Source: Setophaga petechia | Taxonomy: Eukaryota > Chordata > Aves > Passeriformes > Parulidae | NCBI GenBank assembly: GCA_024362935.1 | Contig: JANCRA010000011.1 | Coordinates: 4,030,001 to 4,094,000 of the forward strand | Direction of reading: 5' to 3' | DNA: 64,000 nt | Shown here: piece by piece, positions 1 through 13,000 of the stretch | How positions within the stretch are numbered: position 1 is the first letter of the stretch | Layout: every line of letters starts with the position of its first letter | The notes under the pieces: generated by a model | The model's input: only the letters and a program-made list of their open reading frames with translations | Database searches by the model: none | Told to the model about the DNA's origin: nothing | Made by a program: the position numbers and the translations under genes

Positions 1-659
1 GTAAAATTGTCACAAAGTCATGTTCACAGATGAGACCTTGCTACTCTTTTCCCCTTGGTACAAGTAGTTAGAAATAGGGTCAGACAGGAAAAGTCCCATA
101 GAGTTGGGCAGCCTGTGAGTGAGGTGGTGTGTCATGTCATGGAAGAGCAGAATTTAGGAGGATACAATAAAAGCTGACAAGAAACCAGAAATCGTAAATG
201 TTTTATATTTAACATTGGTAATAATTATTTCACAGTCTAAAATTAATTCAATTTTTAAAAAGAATGCCCTATGCATTGTTATCTGCCTGATAGGTTTCAC
301 ATTAATACTAGGGAGAAAATAATTCAAGTTGTTGCTTCCAGGATAATTCTAGTAAGTCACTGTGGTCTACATAAATAAAAAAGGATATTATAATACTATT
401 CTATAGCTATCCTTCATTCCAAAGTTTTCAAGAAAATTCATGCTTTAAAAGTCTTTGCACTTATATAATGAAATAACTTTGTACAGTGCATATAAAAAGA
501 ACTCAGATTATCACTCCTGGGAAAAGTGAATATATCATGCTATTGTACCTAAAAACTTGCATCATGTAAGTTACTTGATGTAACTTATATATAAAAAAGA
601 GCATTTTTAAAAATAGTGTCCATATTTCATGACAATGTGTCAAGTTCCGTTAACTCTGG
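1..659 (-). other. 3' UTR of the cadherin gene (runs off window)
   Basis: AT-rich sequence after the stop codon. I found no minus-strand AATAAA, only a TATAAA-type variant near 202, so the poly(A) site is probably outside the window. No ORF or repeat of note. Confidence 0.7.
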
Positions 660-1061
660 TTATAAATTTTCATTTGAGACTGCATAGAGTTCTTTAAGCT
701 TCTCAAACTTTGACCCCCACTCTTGGAGGCAATCATAATTCAGATCTTCATCTCCACTGATGGAATCCAATGAGCTAAGGCTCCCTGCTAGAGAGCATTG
801 CCCTTCCAAGCAGTAAAAATGAATAGTGTCAGCTGGAAGACTCTTTAGATCATTGTCTGCATCCTGTATGATTTGAGAAATATATTCCTTGAAGTCTGGG
901 ATGCTGCTAACAGCTGATATTGATTGCTTTTGATGTGCATGTTTGGGGAGTGAATCTCTTTTTGGGCCAGTTGGTGTCCTGGAGTGTGGAGCAGCTGCTC
1001 GCAAGGAGGAGCGGGGAATTTTATGGAGAGGTTTCTTCAGTTCATCTATATCGTAAGCATT
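660..1061 (-). CDS. Cadherin exon 33: beta-catenin-binding tail and stop
   Basis: Acceptor tgtttccag, phase 0, stop TAA. Encodes [12 protein letters not shown], a basic Pro/Ser linker, then [20 protein letters not shown] and the beta-catenin core [33 protein letters not shown] (residues 2826-2858). The match to E- and N-cadherin tails is close and complete, so catenin coupling is expected. Confidence 0.97.
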   Translation of the reverse strand, partial: NAYDIDELKKPLHKIPRSSLRAAAPHSRTPTGPKRDSLPKHAHQKQSISAVSSIPDFKEYISQIIQDADNDLKSLPADTIHFYCLEGQCSLAGSLSSLDSISGDEDLNYDCLQEWGSKFEKLKELYAVSNENL

Positions 1062-4000
1062 CTGGAAACAAAGAGAATGCAAATATCAGAGAGAAACAAC
1101 TCAAAAGGAAACTGATTGAAAAAATGTTTTACAGCACCAGGCAACACAAGACTGAATTCTGTGAGTTTTCTACAAGCTGAAGAAGAGAGTGCCTAGTTCA
1201 GAGGACTAAGTTCAGCTCATACCAAATCCCTTTGTGTAATGATAATTTTCAGCTAAATCAACAATGAGGTATCCAAAGCCCACCCATGAAAGTGGGCACA
1301 CATGACCAGCATCACTAAAGGTACAGATGGGGCTGAAATAGAAGCCTCTCACTTAAGAGGATTTCAGGTTAAAAAAAGAAGAAGAAAAAAGCCAATTTGA
1401 TAAGAAGTTAACTAAAAGGTCTGGGAAAGGAAAGTGAGGAGATATTGGATTTGCAAAGCTGGATTGAAGCTGCATCATACCTGGTCACGTTCTCCACCTC
1501 CTTCTTCATTATAATTGAAGACATTTTCTCTAACATCCTCCCAGCTTTCACGCTCTTCAGGAATGTGGTAAATTCCTCCTTTCCGAAACCCTGAACTTCC
1601 CCACTGACTCCACACTGTGTAGGAAACCAAGAGTGCTGGAAGAAATAAAGACACATATTTGTTATATGAGGTATGACAAGGTATGTTGCATGATAAACAA
1701 GTAGTTATATAATTCCTGAGATATTAAATCAACTCTTAATTTGACAACTAAATTTGCAGGTAAGAAATTAGTATTATTAATATACAAACAACTAAAATTC
1801 ATGAATGTAAAGAATAATCTATGTATATTACATCATAAACTTCATTAAAAGGGTATTTTACTTACCTAAAGGAATCCATTTAAATAGAAGGCATTTTGGC
1901 CAATCTCTGGCCTTTCACCAATCCTGAGTAAATAAGATACCCAAAGTAAGTAAACTACTGTTTTAATGAAGGTTACAAGTGTAATATAATCCTGGAGTCT
2001 TTGCTATTATGAGATGTCTGTGCAGTTTATCAACACAGTTTTATGGTATTATTAATTTATGGTGTTACTAATTTTTCAGCCAAAGTGCAGCTGAAAAAGG
2101 ACACACTGTGAACATCTCTCTGTGCCCATGCTTTTAATGAGGCTTGCCTTTTAAGACCCATGAACTTTCTTGATCTCTTCTTTCCTAATATGTGAAGAGC
2201 ATATGTAGCTGTAGGTTCTACCTACTATAAATGTAAGGGCTCAGGGCAGGTGGGAGTTTTGAATGGATGTGGCTGCACACAGAGTTGCACACAAAGATGG
2301 AAAGCTCTTACTTAAGAAGGATTGAAAGTAAGTGACTGGAAAAGTCCTAACTTTGCTAGAACTGTCCTCAAAGCAAGTAAACTGTAACTATGTACTGATG
2401 TCTGTCTCAGTTTCCTCAAATAGTGATCTCCAGAAAAGGCAAAATACTGATCACAACACTCAAAGGTAAAGCAGACTTAATTCAGTGGAACAAGATACAA
2501 GATTAAAAGTAAGGAAAAAGGGTACATGATCTCCTACCTAGGAAGACAAGGAGGCACATGCTGATTGCCAGAATAGAGCCAGAGCTTAGTCCAACAGGTC
2601 TTCCAGCCTTCACCTGGCTAATTTCACACCATCTTCCCTTGTAACCTTCAGGGCACTGGCAGATAGTCTTGTCTTGGGATTGAGCCACACAGGTACCCCC
2701 ATTCCTACAGGTCCAGTGTCCACAAGAGGATGAGGTACAGTGTCTGAGCCCTGTAAGGCTGTCAGTCACTTCTACTTTCCCAGCTGGGCACCTGAACAAC
2801 CAAAGCAGATGATATCCTATAGGCAAGCAAAGCATCTGGAGCTGTATGTTGTTTTGTGCAAAGTTTGTTAATGTTTCTTACAGTAAAGTTTAATTATTCT
2901 CAAGCAAACCACAAATCCACATTGCAAGTTTGAAATACATGGAAAGTCTAACTTAGTGAGCTAGTAGACTTATGAAAACATGAACACATGTTCTGGTTTC
3001 CTGATCCAGAAGATATGCAGAATAGCTTCACTCTTTCCTTAAAAGAGGGAGCCATCATTTTCTGACTAACCCTTTTTCTCAATCAAGTTCTAATCAAAGC
3101 TCCTGAAAGAAAATGGACAGCTGAGATCAATAGGCAGAGAGCTAGTGAGCATGTGGTATAAGTTTAGTAATGTTCCTTTGGACCCTGGGGAGAAATATCA
3201 TTGACCTCCTTGGAATGACTCGTCTTGTCTTTTAGGATTGATTTCTTCTTGCATGTAACTGGAGAGGCCCTGGAGGTATAGTGTGAGGTCGCAGATTTCT
3301 TTCTGCAATCTACAGAAAAAATTGTACTGAAAAAATGGCAAAGACTTCATATTGTTCTTTCAGAAGCAGTCTGAAGAATGGAATGTCCCCAAGCACACTT
3401 AAAACAATCTCACAGCCTCTTCTAGCAAAGAATTGCCAGACTTCACAAGTGCCAAATTTTGTCTGAATTCCAAGAATTCAAGTGACTTCTCCTCTCAGTC
3501 TTGCGTGTATTTATGTTTGGGTTTTTTAAACAGAAATGCCCATATTTTGATTTGCATATTTTAAGAAATATTTTGAAATTTTTCTTTAAATAGCAGATCT
3601 TCTCCAAGAAACTTACTGTGTAGGATAACAGCTGTTGGGCTTTGGCTCTGGCTCTGGGAAGCCAATTCTGGAATTGTTAAAAACTAGTTTTTAACAATCT
3701 AGTTTTGAAAGTCTCATTGTTTCATACAAATGATGATTAATTTCAACTTCTTTACAAGAAATATATGTAAATGTGTATTTGCAATATACAAATATATTTA
3801 TAAATATATATATTTTATATACATGTATGTATGTATATATTGATGTGTATATACACTATAAGTGTATATATACACTATAGTGTATTAGTATTTTCATACA
3901 GAGGACAGACCAAAGCTTTTGCAATCCACCTTTTATTAAAGAACGTTTAATTTTCTGACTGTCTTCTGGTGATCTTTTCACCATGGAAAGAAAGGTGGAG

Positions 4001-7000
4001 TAATTAGTAATTTTTCTGCATATCAGACTTGCATAGAAAGGCAAGTCTAGTCCATGACAGGAGATGAGATGGAAAGAAGAATTTGTTCTCATAAGGTCTC
4101 TCTCTGGCCAGCAGCCACAAGGAATTTCATGGTTAGAAGCAAGTTTCCTGGTCAAAGGTGGAAAGAAAGAGCTTCCCAGCTATCCCTGGATGAAAACAAA
4201 AGCTTCATGTACCGGCACTCGTATTTTCTCCAAAGGTCTACACAAAGGAAGGGGCTGTAACAGGGCTGGCTGCTGCAGGCACTGGAGTGGCACCCCATGG
4301 TGACCCCTTGCCGCCTCAAAATCAGTCCAAACTCTGTGCTCCTGCCCTCCACGAGGAGCGGCTGTCCGTCCAGCTGGACATCGCGCATACAGCCTGCAAC
4401 AAAGGACAGGAGCATGCACAGGAGCACATTCAGTTAGCTTCTTCCCCACCTCAAGCCTTGCCCCCAGCACACAAGCAGGAGAACTTAAAGCATTGAAGAA
4501 AACTTAAAACATTGTTTAAAAATATCCTTATACTCCTCAGGTTTATTTCAGGAGAGCTACAGAACATGTGTCTATCATGCTCTAGTCAATCTACAGATTG
4601 ACAGTACTTCTGCAGGAGAGCTTCACTGTACCAATTCCACAGTTCAGCAGAATGGTGCTATGTATCAGAACAGCTCCATTAACTTAATCTAGATTTAAGA
4701 TACAATCTTAAAAGTGGGGCTGAATAAAAAGCAACAGAATGGGAAAAGCTGTCTTCTTGTTGAACGACAATCTCAAAGTCTCAGCACTCAACCCCAGGAA
4801 ATGGAGAGAGCACCACAAATTGCCTTGTAATTCTTTCTCCTCCTGCCAAAAGTTGCGTTGCCTGTTCCTTAAATCCTTCCAAGACAAAAACAGGAGATCA
4901 CACCATGAGTACACTGCTTGAGGCATGAGAAACACTGATCTAGTGGAAGTGCCTCTTCCAGAGAATTTGGAATGAAATGATCTTTAGGACCTCTTCCAAC
5001 CCATTCTATGATTCTATGAAACAAAATTTTTTTTAATATTTACAGGAAATCTCATGCCTTCACTAGAACCAGATACAATGGTACATAGGGTCGAACATTG
5101 AATTCCCCAGTACAGGAAGGGCATAGTAGTCCATATGGGAATTGTTACCTGGGTTTTAGACTATCCAATACATTCAAAGATGCCACTTCCAGGCTTTAAT
5201 TCCCCCCTATTAGGAATCCATCATATCACTTACCTTGGAAATCATTCTCTGAATGACTGGGAAGGCGGTTTCCTAGCACGATGCTTGCCCAATCCATTTC
5301 AAACCATCTATTCACACCCAAAACAGAGGTGACTTCCTGATCCCCTCCACCACTGTTAACACGCAGGGTAAATTCATTGTTGTAGCGCTCCATGGTCAGA
5401 AGAACCCACTGGCCATTGTTTATACGTAATGTTCTCAGTCTCAAAGAGTGGTTTTTGTCCCCCAAACTGAAGTTAACACTAAAGAAACCCTCAACCACCT
5501 AGAAGAAGATGATAAAGACCTTTAATAACAGAATTGCGCTTCTAAATGTTATTACACAGTCCTGCCTCAAGAAATGGATGTGAGTTTTTAAAATGGAAAT
5601 GGCATTCTTGTTTTTAAGTGCTTTATTCCCAGATAAAAGTTACCACAAGAAAACTACAGGTGGAGGAATTATCAACTCTTTTTTACAGGCCACTCTTCTA
5701 ACTCACATGAACTCTTTAATTAGTCTTCTCCCTACTGATATCTACCTCTAAGTCTTCCCAGCAGACCCTCCTGTTTCAATTAGAATAATTAGCCTCTCTC
5801 TGGCTAGTATAGTCCACACAGCTTTTTTCAACAGCAACAAAAATGTAGGGGTAAGTTTGACAGACAGGGAAAGAGAGAAGCCAAGGGAAAAAGCAAGCAG
5901 GACAAGCAGAACAATATTCTTCATTCACATGCATCAGATTTATGAGCAGTGCAAACTAGAATTTATTGCAAAGAGTAATACTGAGAAGGACAACACAAAT
6001 GAGAGTAGTTACCCTCATATGGAAAATTCTTGCCCTTTTTTACATGACAGAACAAGTCTTTAACCAGAAACTGCATGTTTTTCTCTCGCTGTGGTACTCC
6101 ATGACAAACCTAGAGCCTCAGGCAGAGCAGCTCTGCTCACCTCCAGTCGGATGTGGCCGTGTCCATCGGCAGAGGCCAGGCTGAGCAGGGTGCTGTGGGA
6201 GATGCGGGTGCGCACCAGCAGCTGGACCCGCGTGCTGCGAGTGCTGCGGGTGCTCCTTGGCTCATAATGGATCCAGCTGTCCCTTCCGAAAGCCCACTCT
6301 GGAAGAACTGAGCACAGCACACAAAATCAAAGTGAAAACCTCAGAAATGGCTGCTCCCTCAGATTTCTGCTCTTGGAGAATTTACTAGCTCTGAATGTCA
6401 GAGTTTGAGATCTTAAGGAATTTTAGCAATACAATGAAGCATCGTGGAAAGCAACCTCTGTCCCACTTCAAAGGGAATTAAGAGAAAACCAACAAATTGA
6501 GGATTCAGAATTTAGGCAGGAAAGGGACAATTAGATACTATCTCTTGCAGTCTGCCTGTTACAAGCTATATGTTCTACCCAATCACTCCTACACTGTGCC
6601 CAAATCACTTTGGTTTTTTTTTTAAATCTGAAGCATATTTTCCAGCAAAGTAGCTTATGTTGATCTGAAAAATAGAAAAACCAAACAACTCCCAAAAAAA
6701 CCTACCAAAGAAAAGAATCAAATATTTCCTTCAGTAGTTTATTCCCGTGGTTAAAACCCCCCACTGTTAGAAAATATGCACTTTACTTCCCATTTCAGTT
6801 TGCACAAGAGAAAACCTCAGGGAAGGCACAGGATTTTTTTAACTACAAAGGGAGATTAAGTTAGTGTTCACTATTTTAACTAGGCAAAATGCACTGAAAT
6901 TATTTGTTTCCCTATCCCTCTGAGGAACCCAGGGTCCAGCACAGAGTTTGAAGTTGCGCTACATACTTATGTGGAAATCAAACACCACTAAACTGCCCAG

Positions 7001-10000
7001 GCCCTGATGCTCTTGCAGAGCAGGCACCTATTTCAGTCTCATTAGCTAACAGCAATTCTAGATCTGTTTTGGGCCAAGCTTAGTTGAAAAAAAGAAATTT
7101 CTTTTCACCAGATAAAGAGATAGTTCAAGTTAGTTAACAGACAGGACAGACACTGGGTCATCAGCAGCTCATCAGATGTCAGTGCTGTGCAAGTAGAAGT
7201 CCAAAGAGTACCCAGCTCATCCTGGGGCATTTAGTTTGGTTCCCAGGACATGAAATATCAAATGATCAAGAGACTTAATTTCTGGACTCTCTTTTCCTTT
7301 CACTGTTTGTCTTCACTCTTTCCTTTCTTGAAGCATGTTTTCTTTTCTCCTCTAGGTTTCCCCTCCACATTACTTTTCTTAACCCAGTTCTTTCTTGTTC
7401 ACAGTCTCTGCAGCTACAGGTTCTAGCTGATGAGCAGGCATGGGTTTTCCTGGGATGCTCCAGTGACTCCTGTTCTCAGCTGTCTGCTCCTTGCTGTGAG
7501 CATGTCACAGTCATGCATAAAGCACCAGTTGCACACCAGCATTTCGCAGCCCAATATATTAGAAGAAGCTGGTGCCAATCAAAGTTTTTCTGTTACATCA
7601 GGATATGACTCACAGATCTTGAACAACTGCTTTCTGAGCCCTTGGTTTGTCCCACAGTAGTGAGGGGTAGAACCAATACAGCAGCTGGGCTAATGAAGCA
7701 GTATTTAAAAATAATGCAAAACAGAGTGTGATTTGCATCCAGGCAGATATTTATAAACCAGTATATCTGTCTGTAATACAAATAGCTTAGCTATATTAAC
7801 CAATTTTTGGGTCATTATGAACACCTTAAACAGTGAATGCTCCAGGCCTAGACTATGACAGTTACAATTCCAATCTTCCCTCTCATTGGACAGACAGGGC
7901 TTCCACTGAGTAATTTACAGTCAAACTTTTTAAGTCTTGTGTGGCAGATGGAGAAAGAGAGGGTCTGGCTGCCTGCATAGGGCATTACTGTTCTGTATAC
8001 AAGAAGGAAAATTAAGTGCATTGAGCTGAAAGGATATGTGTAATGCACTATTGTCCTGTTCATGAATTCCAACATATTGATCCAACACTAGCTTGTAAGC
8101 ACTCCTTTCCAGCTGCTCTCTGCTGCTCATCCTCACCCATAGCTCAGTCAAACTACAGGACTGAGGGGGACAATTCTCTTCCAACAAAAACCCCCAGAGT
8201 TACAAGGCACTTGTGCTCTTTACACATTGTTATGATCAACCACGTTGTTTGTACCTTGTACCTAAAGGCAGGTGAAGTCCCAATAAACATCTGTCACTCA
8301 CTTCGGATTCCTGCTTGGCTGATGAAGGTTTTAAGATAGAGGGGACAAAGGCAACTTCAAGTGTATATCCCCTGTACCCCAAACATGGATGTGGACTACT
8401 AGGAGTTAAGTAATTTATTTCCTAAGTTTTTGATTTGTGCTAAAATTTTCCGCTTTCTTACAACATCTCAGAGGTTTTCATTATCTACCATGGGAAACTT
8501 TTGTTCTCTGATACTATTTCATGCTGGCTTTGTACAGGATAACACATTTGGTGCAGGAAGCCTGATATTATGCCCCACATACACCCACGGCTGTGGTTTA
8601 GGGGAATTGCTCAACTTGCAATTCGTTCTAATGACAGATGTAAATGCAATTTTCACCACTTCACAAGTGGAAAATGGGGTCTGAAGATAACAAGAGGGTT
8701 ATGCCCACAGGTTTCATACGTTCATTAAACTTCATTTTGTGATCAGCCTGAGCAGAGGGAAAAGGCACAATGCAGAATATTTCCCCTTTCACCACTGAGA
8801 AATAAGTTGGTGATAAAAATGACAAAACAATCTGTCTGATCATTTCCCTACCCTGCAAAATAAAGCAGCTCTAAACACAACCCTCATCTGTGACATTACC
8901 TTTATTTAACAAGAGTTAGTAGGATCTTTACATCCTTGAATATCTAAATCTTTCCCAGAGTACAGCATGCTGTTGTTATTCTATTCAGTTCAAAGTCATG
9001 GCAGTATGACTTTAAACACTGGAACAGAGGGTCTGATGCTGTTTCCACAGATCCTCACCACAAATTTCTCCCTAGAACTTGCAGTACCTTTTTCACATGC
9101 TAATCCAGCATATCCTGGGGAACAGTCACAGTGGAAGAAATCCAAGCCACCAACACACTTGCCATGGGTGCCACAGGAGGCCATCCCACCACTCTGACAC
9201 ATTTCATCCATAAGGACACAGCCTGGAGCACTGTTCAGGGACTCTGCAGGGTGCTCTAAATCATAGACCTGGAAAAGGTCAAAGAAAACCATCACAGCAG
9301 GTGCTTTCAATTACCAGTAGTAAACCCAAAAGTGATCTCTGTGGCCCTACCCTACTGTCAACGATGACGTTGCGTATGCAGCCCACAAACCCTCTGAAGT
9401 GCCTTTGGGAGTCACGGTAAGGCAAGGTCTTCTTAACTCCACCCAGCTGCAGGGGCTGATGGCCACTGAAGAGCTTTCCCAGGCTGGAGAGGAGGGAGGG
9501 AAAAAAAGAATTAGTGCCATGCAAAATACAGCAGCTTGGCTAATTTCACCACCCCACCCTCACCTTTTTCTGTAGCTCTTTTGAGTAGTTGTGTTTCAGG
9601 GGGTTTTGTTGGGTTTTTTTGGTTGTTGTTGGTTTTTTGTTGGCGGTGGTTTTTTTTGGTTGGTTGGTTTTGGTTTTTTGTTTGTTTAGTTTTGTTTGTT
9701 TGTTGGTTGTTTTTTGTTTACCTTTGAGATCCCACAATCTCTCCAGAGACTTCACAGGCAGACAGATCCATTTGGGAAATCTTCTTTGTGACACTGCCAT
9801 TGTCTCTAACTGAGACATTAATACAGTTGTCAAGAATCAGCTTCACTTCCTAGAAAAAGGCATTATTTAAAACAATTATATCCAGAGACATGCATATATT
9901 TTAATTCCATATTTTCTTTCACTTCTCAGAAGATAGAATAGTAACTAGCAATTACAGTGCAGGAAACTTTGTTAAAATAATAAAATACTCCACATATTAA

Positions 10001-13000
10001 TCTGGAAAGTTATTGCACATGGCATGCAACTAAAAGAAAGATCTGACTCTGCCATGACCATGCCAAGTCTTTGGCATAGAGGAGGGAGCATAGAACATTC
10101 TTGGAGTTTTCTGCAAGGTCAGAACATAGAGAGATAACCAAACAGAGCAGAAGGTCCTTCAGGCTGCATCACAGATCCTGACCTGCCCTTCAGCTTGTCT
10201 TATGTGGGAGAGAAGGGGGAGCCTAGCAGATGCCTTCAGCAGTGTTGTATCAGCAAGATATTCCCTGTATACAAAAGTGCATCTACCTCCTTTGTGCTAC
10301 ACGTCTAAAGTCTCTTGCTAGGGCAGGGCTTCTCACTCAGATAAAGTACAAATATTTCACCCAATCACATCAGGAAGAATTTAGCCCCTGGATTATCACA
10401 ACTCTGTTGTCTAAGCAGCAGGCAGGATAACTAAAGAAAGGAAATATCATGGCCAGTTTCATAACTGGATCAGATTTCTCCAGGCCTTTTTTGACTTCCC
10501 TGCTTCAAGACTAAGAGGATGTCCGAACTGACAAACTTCTACCTCTGCTATTTCAGAGATGATGGAAAATTGATTGATTGAGTTCTACAGAAAGGAGGAA
10601 GGATTTGAAGGAATAACTAGGTACATGAATTAATGCTTACACAGGACTGCCTGTGCCATATTTACACTTGCCTTTCCATCATTTATAATTTTAATATTGT
10701 GCCAGCGGCGATCTGCAACATTAACTTTTTGTGACAGCTGCAGGAAAAGCTCACCAGAGCTGTGGCTCACAGTCAGAGATGGGACACCACCAGAGAGTTC
10801 TGCAAAGGAAAGACTCTTATTGGATATGCAGTAACCATGTTCCCATTCAAATGAAGTTGAAATGACTGTTGCAGTTAGATCTTAGTTGGAAAATATCTTT
10901 AGACAGCCTAAAAAAAGTCCAGCTTCTTACAGTGACACAAAGATATGAATTAGGCATACTGGCAAACTCTTGTGCATTCTCCTTATTCTCCAGAAGTAAC
11001 TTTCTGAGCCTTTTTAAAGATAAAACCCCACACCTATGAACTAAGTAGACTCTCACCTTCACATAAACACAAATACCCTATAAGGTGCTAACCTAAAGCA
11101 AGGAAGTTTTCCTGTTCTCCAGGCTGCCCTCGTGCCGCTGGTCCATGGTACAACAGAAGGCCATCAGCAACTTCAGTGATAAACTCTAAGGAGATGCGGC
11201 TCTCAAAGCAGGGCTGAAGAGGAGGGAACCAGGCATAACCATGGCCTCTGAAGCTGTGTTTTGTCTGCTGGCAGTCTGGTCCATGAAAATTTGCAGCACA
11301 TTTGCATCTATTTAATAAAAAAATAAAAGCAAATATCCACCATACAAACAGAAAATGCATAGGTCTTTTCTGAGAACAGGACTCTCCACTTTAAATACAG
11401 GACTCCAAGTTCCCTAGGCCATGGTACAGGTAAAGCACTAGGAAAATTTCAACAAATGTTTTGACTTGTTTGTACAAACACAATACAAATTTAGTCTAAA
11501 TTATAATATGTCTATGCAAGGATATTCTGTGAGTAAATGATGGATCTGTTGTAATATATAAAGATCATGAAAACCTCTTACATCTTCAGCACAAAAAAAG
11601 AAAAACATGTTTTTCACTAGGCTTAGTTATCAGCTTGTCTGAAGACTTTGTAATGCTGACAGGAAAAGCAAAGGAAAATCAGAATCACAGAATGCCAGGT
11701 GGAATGGGCCTCAAGTATCATTTGGTCCAACTTTTCTTGGCAAAAGAATGATCTAGACAAGATGGGCTAGTATCTTGGTAGAGTCCATTGTTGGAAAAAC
11801 CACCACTTCCCTGGGGAGATTAATACAATGGTTAATTATTCTCATTGGGAAAGAAATTCTGCTTGTGTCCAATCAGAGTCTCTGCAGGAAGGGTGTGGGA
11901 AGGAAATATCACCCAGAAAAAGTGGGGTGTGGCAGTTGGAGATCTTGACCTCTTTGCGTTTATTGCAAGATGCTTGCTAGTTTATTTCTTTTACACTATC
12001 AAACAAGGGACACTTGGAGTTCTTTCCTTAATAATCTGTAGAAAAAAGTAGGCACAGTAAGATAGTAACAGAACCTCTAAGTGCGAAACCAAAGGAACAA
12101 CAGAAATGGGCAGAGGGACAGGAAGGGAGATCAGCTGGGCTCCTATTTCTGAGTTTCTGTTTCCCATAGATTGCTAGTGCCTTTGAGGGCAGCATGATGG
12201 GGGTAGGATGCAGGAAAAAGACACTGGCCAGTGTTTCTGCTTTCCTATATTGGGATGATTATTTTTAAGCAAACATGCTGGAAGCCACATTCTGGAATGG
12301 GATCAGGCTAATTCTGAGCTACTACGGTCCTATAATTTTTTTTCATCTTTATACTATATTATCTATGAGATCTCATTTTTGGAGGAACAAATTAGGCAAG
12401 AAAAGTAGGGGAGAGGTTATTAACTGATGTAGGAGATGTGATTAAAACATTTAACAGCATTAAAATGTTTAAGGCAGGCTGCACAAACTAAGAGCATTTT
12501 CCAGGGGGCCGTTAATGGAACTGGTGCAGCCTGGAATGTTCCCAAGGTTTTCCTGGAGACTATGTTGAACACAAAATATATGTACCTAATATATGTACAT
12601 GAGAATAGAGGTTCTTTTGCAAGACATGTGTGTGAAGCATAACAAAACTTAGATTTGCCACAGTGGGAAGACAGGCAGTGATGGTTCCTGCAGCTTTGAC
12701 TCATCCTCCTTACAGTCTGCTCTACATGCACTGTGTTTGCACACCTTATGGAGCTTTACCAACCTGTAGCCCAAATCAGTATCCACACATGTGCCACCAT
12801 TGAGACAAGGGTTTGTCTGGTATGAGGAGCAGGAAAGATGAGGATTCTCCCGAGCAGCACAGCCACACACAGCATGGCTCAGGACCGTCACAGACACCAG
12901 TGAAACACTTCCAGCTGTGGTAATGGTTGGTACATGGTTCTGTTCATGCTTACTGATGCATCCGCTGCTGTGACTGCAGTCTGCAGTCACACATTCATCA

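Larger units (their letters stand above)
2792..4212 (-). other. Intron 30 of the cadherin
   Basis: 1421 bp. Contains a perfect 26-bp palindrome (3673-3698) and an AT-rich, TATATA/TGTA-rich run at about 3760-3890 with small nested palindromes. No gene. Confidence 0.85.

Noticed and set aside
10665..10671. GT donor GTGTAA for exon 24 instead of GCAAGT
   Set aside because: It shifts the frame and gives a stop within a few codons of exon 25.
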